DNA of 64,000 nucleotides from Rhineura floridana (Eukaryota > Chordata > Lepidosauria > Squamata > Rhineuridae), in the NCBI RefSeq assembly GCF_030035675.1, contig NC_084482.1:223740943-223804942 (forward strand), read 5' to 3'. The position numbers and the translations under genes were made by a program. Position 1 is the stretch's first letter. Every line of letters begins with the position of its first letter. Under the pieces are notes generated by a model. That model had not been told where the DNA came from and did not search any database. It saw only the letters and a list, made by a program, of their open reading frames with translations. Below, piece after piece: positions 45,239-54,614 of this stretch.

Positions 45239-45984
45239 TCAGTTTAAAAGCTGCTCTGCTACCTTTTTAATTTTAAGTGCCAGCAGTCTGGTTCCATTCT
45301 GGTTCAAGTGGAGCTCGTCCCTTTTGTACAGGCCCGGCTTGTCCCAAAATGTTTCCCAGTGCCTAACAAATCCAAACCCTTCCACCCGACACCATCGTCT
45401 CATCCACGCATTGAGACGGCGAAGCTGGGCCTGTCTGGCTGGTCCTGCGCGTGGAACTGGTAGCATTTCAGAGAAAGCCACCTTGGAGGTCCTGGCTTTC
45501 AGCATCCTACCTAGCAACCTAAATTTTGCTTCCAGGACCTCACGGCTGCATTTCCCCATGTCGTTGGTGCCAACGTGCACCACGACCACTGACTCCTTCC
45601 CAGCAGTGTCTACCAAACTATCTAAACGACGGGCGATATCCGCAACCTTCGCACCAGGCAGGCAAAACACCTTGCGGTCTACACGCCCATCACACACCCC
45701 ACTGTCTATGTTCCTAATGATCGAATCACCCACTACAAGGATCCGTCCACCCCCTGGAGATATATCCTCGGCACGAGAGGATAGCTGCTCATCCCCCAAG
45801 GAATGGGTCCCTTCTAAGGGATCATTTCCCTCTTCCTCAGCTGGATGCTCTCCTTCCCCGAGACCATCGTTCTCCATGATAGCAGGAGAGCTATCATCGT
45901 TGGAGTGGGACACAGCTATAACGTCCCCGAAGGCCTCCTCCACACACCTCTCTGCCTCTCTCAGCTTTTCCACGTCCACCACCT
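45239..45984 (-). pseudogene. CR1 ORF1 copy B, N-terminally truncated esterase
   Basis: It retains VVGDSIIR, HVGTNDM and the end of the esterase domain to VAEQLLN, but starts within the coiled coil (VDVEKLREAE) because the element is 5'-truncated. The last block reads DELHLN where copy A has DGLHLN. There is no start codon of its own. Confidence 0.85.
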
Positions 45985-45989
45985 TGGCC

Positions 45990-46380
45990 TTAAAAACCTT
46001 AAAAATCGTTTTAAAAATCAGTGCAATGGGCTAGAAATTTAACCAAATGCTTGCATAAAAAGATGGCTTTCAGCAGCTGTCTAAAAATGGGAAGAGAAGG
46101 GGCTGATCTTACCTCACAGGGGAAGGCACTCCATAGTCTGGGGGTCACAACAAAGGAGGCTCTGTTGCGAGTATTTGCCAGTCAGCATTCAGATATAGTA
46201 GGCACTCACCGCAGGCCTCTTTCTTGGCTCTTGTGAGATGCGCACAACTAATGAGGGGAAGGAGGACAGGCAGATACCTAGATTCCAAACCATTTAGGGC
46301 TATAGAGGTCATAACCAGCACCTTGAATTGTACTCGGAAGCAAACTGGGAGCAAATGCAGCTCTTTTAGCACAGGTTACG
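45990..46380 (-). mobile_element. L2 LINE antisense, right part
   Basis: The minus strand gives LKELHLLPVCFRVQFKVLVM, the L2 LHWLPICFRAQFKVLVL region. ACCAGCACCTTGAATTGTAC matches the antisense L2 at 50470. The frame is degraded. Confidence 0.75.
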
Positions 46381-46582
46381 AAAAGCTAGGCTTGTTGTTT
46401 TGATTCCATGCTTGAGTTTCTTATGCCTAACTCTTTCGGGCAATTGCTCACTAGGAATTGCATGCTGCTAACTTGTTTACACTATATATCAATAAGCTAC
46501 GCTTACTCAGTGTGTGTTTATCTGAAAAAAAACTTTGGCTCTAAATACAGCACCTTGACAGTAAATCTATATGCTACTGTTT

Positions 46583-46712
46583 AACTAAGGAAGCCACAGA
46601 CCTGAACTTACAAGATCTGAATAGGGTGGTTCATGACAGATGCTCTTGGAGGTCACTGATTCCTGGGGTCACCATAAGTCGTAGTCGACTTGGAGGCACA
46701 TAACAACAGCAA
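46583..46712 (+). mobile_element. BovB LINE extreme 3' end
   Basis: AAGGAAGCCACAGACCTGAA through GATGCTCTTGGAGGTCACTG to CATAAGTCGTAGTCGACTTG and the ACATAACAACAGC tail. It is a 130-bp 5'-truncated copy. Confidence 0.88.
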
Positions 46713-46849
46713 ACTGTTTAACTGGATGTTGGCCTGAGGCTTCAGGAGCAGTGTGTGTGTTTTGGCTCTTGCTTTGTGGAAACCTTAGTTTGTCGATTTA
46801 CAGGCTCTCTGGACTTCCACTTGGGCTAGAGAGTATACTTGTTCCAAAG

Positions 46850-47179
46850 TAGGGTTGTCAGGTTCAATCCCTGAGACTCATCCTGTAACTTTAGGAGAAG
46901 AGACAGTCAGCCAAGTGCAGGTGTTCTTGCAACCCTGTAATGGGAAAAACCACAAGGTGGAATTCTCCCTTCCCCCTGCACAATTTTTAAAGATACAAAA
47001 GACCTCCTAGTTGAGCCTCTAATAAGTCTTCTGTATCTTTAAAAGTTGTGCAGGGGGAAAGGAGAATTCCACCTTGTGGTTTTTCCCATTACAGAGTTGC
47101 AAGAACACCAGCACTTGGCTGACTTTCTCTTCTCCTAAAGATACAGGATCAGTCTCAGGGATTGAACCTGACAACCCTA
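46850..47179. mobile_element. 330-bp palindromic hAT-type MITE, perfect 8-bp TSD
   Basis: The ends are TAGGGTTGTCAGG and CCTGACAACCCTA. The inverted arms run about 140 bp each and include GAAGAGA(C/A)AGTCAGCC and CCACAAGGTGGAATTCTCC, around a short loop (CTCCTAGTTGAGCCTCTAAT). TTCCAAAG flanks both sides exactly (46842-46849, 47180-47187). It has no coding sequence. A folded RNA from it would be a long hairpin. Confidence 0.92.
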
Positions 47180-47187
47180 TTCCAAAG

Positions 47188-47779
47188 GGATGATGGTAGT
47201 TCTCCCTTACAAAGCTGGTTTGTGATGTATTCCAGTCATGGTAAGTTGACAGCTGTTACATTCCTTTGTAAAGAAACCTTGGTCTCAGGGCTTTGGGTCC
47301 CTGGGTGTTTTTGCAAAGCCAGTGTGTCAAAGTGCCCTGTATAGACAACTGCTGATGAAGCAGGGGTCTCAGTTACATGAATCCCCCCTCCCTCGTTGAT
47401 TATGGCAATTCATAGTCTATGTCTTAGGTGGGTCCTCCCACACAAATAATGAAACTAATGCAAAAGATAGAAAAGGTCATGCACACACCCAGTCCAGTTC
47501 CTGATCAATATAAAAAATGTCCAGAGAACCAATTTTTGGGTTGGTGCATTGGATCTTTCTTTTTCCTGCTGCTTGCTATCCATCCAACTCTGCTTTCTGT
47601 GTTTTTGACCAGCTGAAGACCACAAGATCCTGGCACTCAGAAGCATACTGACTCCAACAGAGACACGAGATATGGGATTAGCAATGCTTTTACCTCCACA
47701 AAAGCAAGTATTGCGAAGGTTTTCAAAACACTGCCCAGGATCTGACTCCTACACACAAGAGGGGAAAAAACTGAAATAT
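47188..47779. other. No recognisable feature
   Basis: Short open frames only; no repeat recognised. Confidence 0.4.
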
Positions 47780-48054
47780 ATATACTTACCCAATTTATCA
47801 GATTTTCAGATAAACGGGGGGTGGGACCACCATTTTCTGGCCTTGCAATGAGGTTTACTAGACACTGCCACAGGTCAAACAAACACTTCACTGATTGGCT
47901 GCAATCCTGAACGGGCGGGGTTAAAGCTACGAAGTGCTATACAGTAGTTTAAAAAAAGGTTTAACGGGTGGGCTGACTTTTTTATGTATATCTTGAGAAC
48001 CGGACCACCTAGAAACTTAATTTTTTAAAAAAATAAAAGCTGAGAGTCACCCCC
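47780..48054 (-). mobile_element. hAT 5' non-coding end, inner part (antisense)
   Basis: Immediately beyond the solo LTR at 48055 the sequence continues as GGGGGTGACTCTCAGC on the minus strand, then an A/T-rich stretch and GGTGGTCCGGTTCTCAAGAT. This is the expected continuation of the hAT 5' end at 48864-48927. The inner boundary is uncertain. Confidence 0.5.
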
Positions 48055-48863
48055 TGTGACGCCCTTCCCTGGTTCTCCCTGTTAGGTTCCCACCTGCTTG
48101 TGGCTACTGCCTTTCACTAGGCACCACCAGGGACACCACCAGTCCGGACCGTCCTTTATATGGTTTCTCACTCTGCTCTAGCACAGATCTCACTAGATCC
48201 CACTGCTAGGCAGCACCACCAGTCACATCCTGTAACCAATACTCCCAGAGACTTTGCCTGAGTCTCTCTCTAGCTGGTTACTTTTCTGACTGCGTGCTTA
48301 TGCTGTTCTCAACCCCCTTGAATCTTTATATAAAAAGCATACAACTCTGGGTTGCTCTGGATACTTGACTTGTTACCATTCCTCCCTTCACCGCTGCCAC
48401 CATTAGATACTGTTTCTGTTCAGCCTTGGTAATTACCTTGCCCTCCCTTCTGGTCTGTATATTCCCCAGCCAAGGATCAGGCCTTTGGTAAACCAAAGAA
48501 GTATTTATTTACTAATAACAGGAAATAACAAGATTACTTTAGGAATGTTTCACAAGCATATGGTTTCATCTATTTCTGTTTTGTACTTGACTTATTATTA
48601 ATTGCCTCAGAACTCCAACTCCCTCTCAACTACACCACCTCCACCTTAACATCCACCCTCAAACACCTCTTTCTCCACACTACTGACATCCACCCAGATT
48701 CAACTGTCATTCTTCCATTTATACTCCCAGCCATTCAAATGCTCAGCTAATCATCCAGCATTCTACTGCTCATGTACTCCCCCCTCCTCTCTCACTCCAC
48801 TTACCATATGTCTTCTATATAAACAGCACTTACCATATTTACACTATAACCAGGAACATCACA
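48055..48863 (-). repeat. Solo LTR, family 1, TSD CCCCC
   Basis: On the plus strand it starts TGTGACGCCC and ends AACATCACA, the complement of the ends at 14139 and 38443. CCCCC borders each side. It was inserted into the hAT end, so it is younger than that hAT insertion. No internal region is present. Confidence 0.88.
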
Positions 48864-48927
48864 CCCCCCTCTGATGGTGTCACCTGGTGCAGTCTGCACC
48901 CCCAGCACCACCCTAGTGACGCCACTG
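48864..48927 (-). mobile_element. hAT 5' terminus (antisense), in BovB
   Basis: The minus strand begins CAGTGGCGTCACTAGGGTGG, the inverse of the 3' terminus CTAGTGACGCCACTG at 25851. The adjoining BovB text ends in AAACAGGG, the same octamer that follows the hAT 3' end at 446-453. Confidence 0.85.
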
Positions 48928-49565
48928 CCCTGTTTCACACCCTTTCCGATGTGGAACCAATCGGTTTCTCCATATGCTGTCCTTACAGTAGCCTCTTGTC
49001 CAGAGTATAGGTTGCGCATCAGGACAATCAGATGCTGTGGCACCCCCATTTCTTTTAAAACATTCCATAGTTTTTCATGATCTACACTATCAAAGGCTTT
49101 GCTGTAATCGATAAAGCACAGGGTGATTTTCTTCTGAAATTCCTTGGTCTGTTCCATTATCCAACATATGCTTGCCATGTGATCTGTGGTGCCTCTTCCC
49201 TTTCTAAATCCAGCTTGGACGTCTGGCATTTCTCACTCCATATATGGTAAGAGCCTTTGTTGTAGAATCTTGAGCATTACTTTACTTGCATGGGATATTA
49301 AGGCAATAGTTCGATAATTACTGCATTCCCTGGGATTTACTTTCTTTGGAAGTGGGATGTATATGGAACGCTTCCAATCTGTGGGCCATTGTTTAGTTTT
49401 CCATATTTCTTGACAGATTTTTATCAAAATTTGGACAGATTCAGTCTCAGCATCTGCCTTGGGTGCCCCTGCTAGGAGTCTACCCTCTTGGTCTAGACTC
49501 CTGATGGCATTGCTCTTAGCTTCTTCAACACTCTCAAACTCCCTCACCATGTTAAGGTGTGCATC
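48928..49565 (-). mobile_element. BovB LINE, 5' part of RT, interrupted by hAT
   Basis: The minus strand reads KICQEIWKTKQWPTDWKRS, NYRTIALISHASKVMLKIL, DVQAGFRKGRGTTDH, CFIDYSKAFDSVDHEKLW and IGKGVKQG, where it stops at the hAT terminus. One in-frame TGA lies between LLPYME and EMPDV. The next residues of the RT core (CILSP) are found, in the other orientation, at 446 onward. Confidence 0.9.
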
Positions 49566-50025
49566 CTAGAGGCAGGATATTAAAATGTGCATATTAAATT
49601 ACATGTCTGGGTAGCCTTGTGTGAGAGAAGAGGGTATTTACTTACTTATTCTGTAATTTAAAAAACAAGAACTCCAATTCCCACTCCTAAGGTTCTCCTA
49701 AACCCATGCCTCCCACCCTTTAGTCTCAGCCATTCCCTCTGAACCTTTAACTTACCCATAACATTTAACTTACCCATAACTATGGGGTACAGGCATGTTG
49801 TTTGAAGATTATTAAGTGCTTGAGCTTACTTAAAATATTACTGTGTCTTTAAATGAGTATACTGTCATGGGCTTTGCTGTATATTTCTGTCTCTTTCTTT
49901 ATAATTTACCACTTCTGAGTAGACTTCTTTAGGCTGACATAACTTCATTCTAACTTACATGCAGCAGCTCTCCTTCAAGGAGCTGGTTGGCTTCCCTGAA
50001 GATCCCTTTCAAGAAGCAGCTCCTC
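49566..50025. other. No recognisable feature
   Basis: Contains a short tandem pair (TTAACTTACCCATAACA) near 49750. No gene or repeat family was recognised. Confidence 0.4.
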
Positions 50026-50050
50026 ATTTCATTTCATTTCATTTCATTTT
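50026..50050. repeat. (ATTTC)n tail repeat of L2
   Basis: About five ATTTC units at the 3' end of the antisense L2. Confidence 0.85.
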
Positions 50051-52960
50051 ATTAAATTTATATACCGCCCATAGCCGAAGCTCTCTGGGCAGTTCACAAC
50101 AATCAACATCAAAATACAATAAAACATATATTTAAAGCAGCTTTTTAAAAAGCTTAAAATTCAAATTTAAAACATAAACATTTTTATACATACTAAAATG
50201 CCTGGGAAAAGAGGAAAGTTTTAACCTGGTGCCAAAAAGATAGTAATGTCGGCGCCAGGCGTACCTCATCAGGAAGACTATTCCATAATTTGGGGGCCAC
50301 TACTGAGAAGGCCCTCTTTCTTATCGCCACCCTCCGAGCCTCCCTCTGAGTAGGCACCCGGAGGAAGGTCTTTGATGCTGAGCATAGCGTACGGGTAGGT
50401 TCATATTGGGAAAGGCGTTCCATCAGGTATCATGGTCCCGCGCCGTGTAAGGCTTTATAGGTCAAGACCAGCACCTTGAACTGGGCCCGGAAACATATAG
50501 GCAGCCAATGCAAGCGGGCCAGAATCGGTGTTATATGTTCGGACCACCTGGTCCCTGTTATCAATCTGGCCGCTGCATTCTGTACGAGCTGCAATTTCCG
50601 AACCGTCTTCAAAGGCAGCCCCACATAGAGCGCATTGCAGTAATCTAATTTAGAGGTTACCAGAGCATGGACAACTGAAGCAAGGTCATCCCTATCCAGA
50701 TAGGGGCGAAGTTGGGCCACCAAATGAAGTTGGTAAAAGGCACTCCGTGCCACCGAGGCTACTTGATCCTCAAGTGACAGTGAAGGTTTGAAAAGAACTC
50801 CCAAACTACGAACCTGCTCCTTCAGGGGGAGTGTAACCCCATCCAGAACAGGTTGCACATCCACCATCTGGTCGGCAGAACTGCCCACTAACAGCATCTC
50901 GGTCTTGTCTGGATTAAGCCTCAGTTTATTAGCTCTCATCCAGTCCATTATCGCAGCCAGGCAACGGTTCAGTACATTGACAGCCTCACCTGAGAAAGAT
51001 GAAAATGAGAAGTAGAGCTGCATGTCATCAGCATACTGATGGCAACACACTCCAAAGCTCCTGATGACCACACCCAGGGGCTTCATATAGATGTTAAAAA
51101 GCATGGGGGACAAAACTGACCCCTGCGGAACCCCATACTGGAGTACCCAGGGTGTCAAGCAGTGCTCCCCAAGCACTATCTTCTGGAGACGACCTGCCAA
51201 GTAGGAGCGGAACCACTGCCAAACAGTGCCACCCACTCCCAAATCAGCGAGTCTCCCCAGAAGGATACCATGGTCGATGGTATCAAAAGCCGCTGAGAGA
51301 TCAAGGAGAATCAACAGAGTCACACTCCCCCTGTCTCTCTCCTGACAAAGGTCATCATACAGGGTGACCAAGGCTGTCTCCGTACCAAAACCAGGCCTGA
51401 AACCCGATTGAAATGGATCTAGATAATCGGTCTCATCCAAGAGTGTCTGGAGCTGGCTGGCAACCACTCGTTCGAGGACCTTGCCCAAGAATGGGACATT
51501 TGCTACCGGCCTGTAATTGTTGGGATTTTCTGGGTCCAGGGACGGTTTCTTCAGAAGTGGTCTTATCACCGCCTCTTTCAGGCAGCTAGGGACCACTCCC
51601 TCTTGCAGTGAGGCGTTTATCACTTCCCTGGCCCAGCCGGCTGTTCCATGTCTGCTAGCTTTTATTAGCCAAGAGGGGCAAGGGTCCAACTTAGAAGTGA
51701 TTGCACGCACCAATCCAAGCACCTTGTCAACGTCCTCAAGCTGTACCAACTGAAGCTCATCCAAAGAATCAGGACAAGGCCGTGCTCTGGATACCTCATT
51801 CGATTCAACTGCTATAACATTGGAGTCTAAGTCCCGACGGATGCAAAAGATTTTATCCTGGAAGTGCCTAGCAAATTCATTACAGCGGGCCTCAGATGAT
51901 CCCACTGAGTCCTTAGGGCCAGAAGACAATAGCCCACGGACAACTTTAAAGAGCTCTGCTGGACGGCAAATAGATGCTTTAATAGTGGCAGCAAAATATT
52001 GCTTTTTTGCTGCCCTTATTGCCTCTGAGTATAACTTAGTATAGGCACTTACCAGTGCATGATTGCATCCATCAGGAGTTCACCTCCATCTGCACTCCAG
52101 CTGTCTCCTATACTGTTTCATCGCTCTCAGCTCCGGAGAATACCATGGAGCTGCATGGGCTCTACACAGGAGAGGGCGCGCAGGAGCGATCGTGTCAACT
52201 GCCCGGGCCATTTCTGCATCCCACAGTTCAACCAGGGTTTCGACAGGAGCGCCAGCCCTATCAGCTGGAAAACCCCCCAGAGCCCTCTGAAAATCATCAG
52301 AAGTCATAAGTCTCTGGGGGCGGACCATCTTAATAGATCCCCCACCCTTACAGAGGGGAAGAGCCGCTGTAAGTCTAAACCTCAACAGGCGGTGATCTGT
52401 CCATGAGAGAGGGACTGATGTAAAGCTCCCTACCATCAGATCATCATCTCCATGTCCAGTTGCGAAAACCAGATCTAGAGTATGGCCTGCTATGTGTGTT
52501 GGGCCAGTAACATATTGGGACAGCCCCACGGTTGTCAGGGAAACCATGAAATCCTGAGCTGCTCCAGATAAGGCGGCCTCGGCATGGATGTTGACATCCC
52601 CCAGCATCACCAGTCTAGGGGATCTCAGCAATACATCCGAGACTACCTCTGTCAGCTCAGTTAGGGAGTCCGTTGGGCAGTGGGGTGGGCGGTACACCAA
52701 CAGAATCCCCAATCTGTCCCACTGACCCAACACAAGATGCAGACATTCCAGACCAGTAGTCACATGGACAGGTTGCCTGGAGAGGGGGATGGAATTCCTA
52801 TAGACCACAGCAACCCCCCCTCCCCGACCTTCAGATCTACCCTGATGCTGAATCGAGTATTCCGGTGGGCATAGCTGGGAGAGGCCAACTCCTCCCTGCT
52901 CAGGTTCACCTCTTTTCTGCTTGGGGCTCCCACTGATTCTTCCACACCAGCCCAGTGGCA
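50030..52960 (-). mobile_element. L2 LINE, 5'-truncated, well preserved
   Basis: 2.9 kb on the minus strand with endonuclease and RT in one frame, and a 3' UTR containing GCTTCGGCTATGGGCGGTAT before the ATTTC-type tail. The 5' end joins directly to BovB sequence at about 52960. BovB does not resume beyond the L2 tail, so a deletion accompanied or followed the insertion. Confidence 0.88.
50193..52955 (-). CDS. L2 ORF2: endonuclease and RT, two nonsense codons
   Basis: The endonuclease shows GRGGGVAVVYRNSI, LGDVNIHAEA and LSWTDHRLLRFR. The RT shows [65 protein letters not shown] and QYADDMQLY, then LDYCNALYVGLPL and LQLVQNAAARLITG. All blocks lie in one frame. It is cut by TGA at 52082-52080 and by TGA at about 50430 (GAGP-stop-YLMERL). 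Both stops are in places where CGA (Arg) would fit, consistent with CpG decay. The N terminus is missing. Confidence 0.88.
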
Positions 52961-53265
52961 CAACGATCCTGACTTTAGTGTTCAGTGATGCATCTTTGCA
53001 TTTGAGGACCTTTTCTAGTTCTCTCACAGCTGCCCTCTCCAGTCCTAGCCTTCTTCTGATTTCTTGACTATTGTCTCCATTTTAGTTGATTGTGCCGAGG
53101 TATTGATAATCCTTGACAAGTTCAATGTCCTCATTGTCAACTTTAAAGTCACATAAATCTTCTGTTGTCATTACTTTCGTCTTTTTGACACCTCCTTCAT
53201 CTTGGTCCAATACTGCTTTCCGTATGACATGTTCTGGGTATAGATTAAATCAATAGGGTAAAATA
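52961..53265 (-). mobile_element. BovB LINE fragment with internal deletion
   Basis: The minus strand reads WTKMKEV...VKKTKVMTTEDL...FKVDNEDIELVKDYQYLGT, then RELEKVLKCKDASLNTKVRIV up to the L2 join. About 140 bp between DEGGV and KKTKV, present at 540-680, are missing; the junction shows a few bases of microhomology. Confidence 0.82.
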
Positions 53266-53302
53266 AGATAAATAAATGAAATAAGATAGGTAAAACTGAT
53301 TA

Positions 53303-53408
53303 TGTGGAGGAGGAAGGGGATGGGGAGGAGGGCAAAGGGAAGGAGGAGATTGGAAGGGGATGGGGATGGAGAGGGAGGGGCAAAGGAAGGGGAGGGATGG
53401 GGCAAGAG
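53303..53408 (+). repeat. Purine-rich (GGGGA-type) tract, left part
   Basis: Almost pure G/A with many GGGG runs (GGAAGGGGATGGGG and similar). It continues at 54172-54215 after the solo LTR, so the LTR split it. G-quadruplex or triplex formation is possible. Confidence 0.8.
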
Positions 53409-54171
53409 TGTATTGCCTGGGTCCTTGGGCTTTCAGGTTTTAGAGCATACCAAGGAATCAATAAACCAGATTCAGGTTTACTCACAAGGACAGTTTATTG
53501 AGTAATAACAAGCATGCATACCCAATGGATCAGACTGCAAGGTCCCTGCATAGAACATTGACCAGTCTGAACCCCAAGCTGGGCAGCAAAGTCTTTGGCA
53601 AGGCACAATGATGACAGATACATGATAAGTTGCTATCTTACATCAAATCATCGCTTCTTGGCGGAATACATGATTAATTGTTCTATATCAGGCTAAGCAT
53701 CAAAGCAATTCTATGAATAATAGGTTATATCTACTATCTTCAAAGCATCACAGCATTTGATCTGAAGCATCATAGTACTTGACTGATTATACATTCAAGG
53801 TGAGAAGGCATTGTGCTAATTAAGACTACTAGCAAACCGATCATCTTGACCTCTGAAAACTACCCTCTTGGCAGCATTTGGCTCATTATCTTCCTAGATA
53901 AGACTTAGAGCTTAAATGGTCACACCCCTCCCCGCTAAGGCCAACTTGTTAGTTCCTCCGATAAGGACCAGGTGAACTACGGGCTGAGTTTACACATTGA
54001 CCATTCCTTGACCTATCTCGTCAAGCTGCCAGGAGGATGCTAAAATATTGACTTTATTGCAGATGCTCAAAGTTGAGAAGGAAGCGTTATAAGCTTCAAT
54101 TTATAAATCTCCATTGCTAAAGCAGCTATCCATATGCATTACAATGTTTATATAGTTGCCCATGGCCTACA
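53409..54171 (-). repeat. Solo LTR, family 2, TSD AAGAG
   Basis: On the plus strand it starts TGTATTGCCTGGG and ends CATGGCCTACA. AAGAG flanks both sides exactly (53404-53408, 54172-54176). The minus strand has AATAAACTGTCC as a likely poly(A) signal. It is not similar to family 1. An ERV or Gypsy source is possible; no internal region is present. Confidence 0.8.
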
Positions 54172-54239
54172 AAGAGGGAGGGGATAGGAGGGAGGAGAGG
54201 GTGGGTTTGATAATTTGCATACTTTTTGAGTTCAGTGGG

Positions 54240-54428
54240 ATTTATTTCTCCTTCAAGTCAATCCTGACTTATGGTGACCTTATGAATAGGGTTTTCATGG
54301 AAAATGGTATTCAGAGGTGGTTTTACAATTGGCTTTCTCTGAGGCTGAGAGGCAGCGATTGACCCAAGGTCACCCAGTGAGCTTCATGGCTGTGTGGGGA
54401 CTTGAACCCTGGTCTCTCAGGTCGTGAT
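54240..54428 (-). mobile_element. Sauria-type SINE, antisense, head truncated
   Basis: CTTCAAGTCAATCCTGACTT plus ATGGTGACC is the BovB-like tail. GAGGTGGTTTTACAATTGGC and CAGTGAGCTTCATGGCTGTG follow. The tRNA head is cut at CAGGTCGTGATAT. Confidence 0.85.
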
Positions 54429-54429
54429 A

Positions 54430-54614
54430 TGTGAAAAGAGAAGATTGAGAGGAGACAGGATAGCACTGTTCTGTTCAGGTACTTGAAAGGTTGTCACACA
54501 GAGGAGGGCCGGGATCTCTTCTCGATCGTCCCAGAGTGCAGGACATGGAATAATGGGCTCAAGTTGTAGGAAGCCAGATTTTGACTGAACATCAGGAAAA
54601 TCTTCCTAACTGTT
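54430..54614 (+). mobile_element. CR1 LINE fragment, part 1 (split by HAL1-like element)
   Basis: CR1 C-terminal text (AGGTACTTGAAAGGTTGTCA, GAGTGCAGGACATGGAATAA) up to the target site of the element at 54615. It continues at 56756. Confidence 0.88.

Larger units (their letters stand above)
42014..45985 (-). mobile_element. CR1 LINE copy B, 5'-truncated
   Basis: Nearly identical to copy A from the ACATAAGA tail (42014-42040) through ORF2 and most of ORF1. It is truncated at about 45985 within the ORF1 coiled coil, so it lacks the 5' UTR. It sits inside an antisense L2. The two copies carry different lesions, so they derive separately from an intact source. Confidence 0.9.

Noticed and set aside
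48055-48863. A DNA transposon, because the ends TGTGACG/CATCACA are partly inverted
   Set aside because: The 5-bp duplications of its relatives, the TATA and poly(A) signals and the TG...CA ends fit a solo LTR better.
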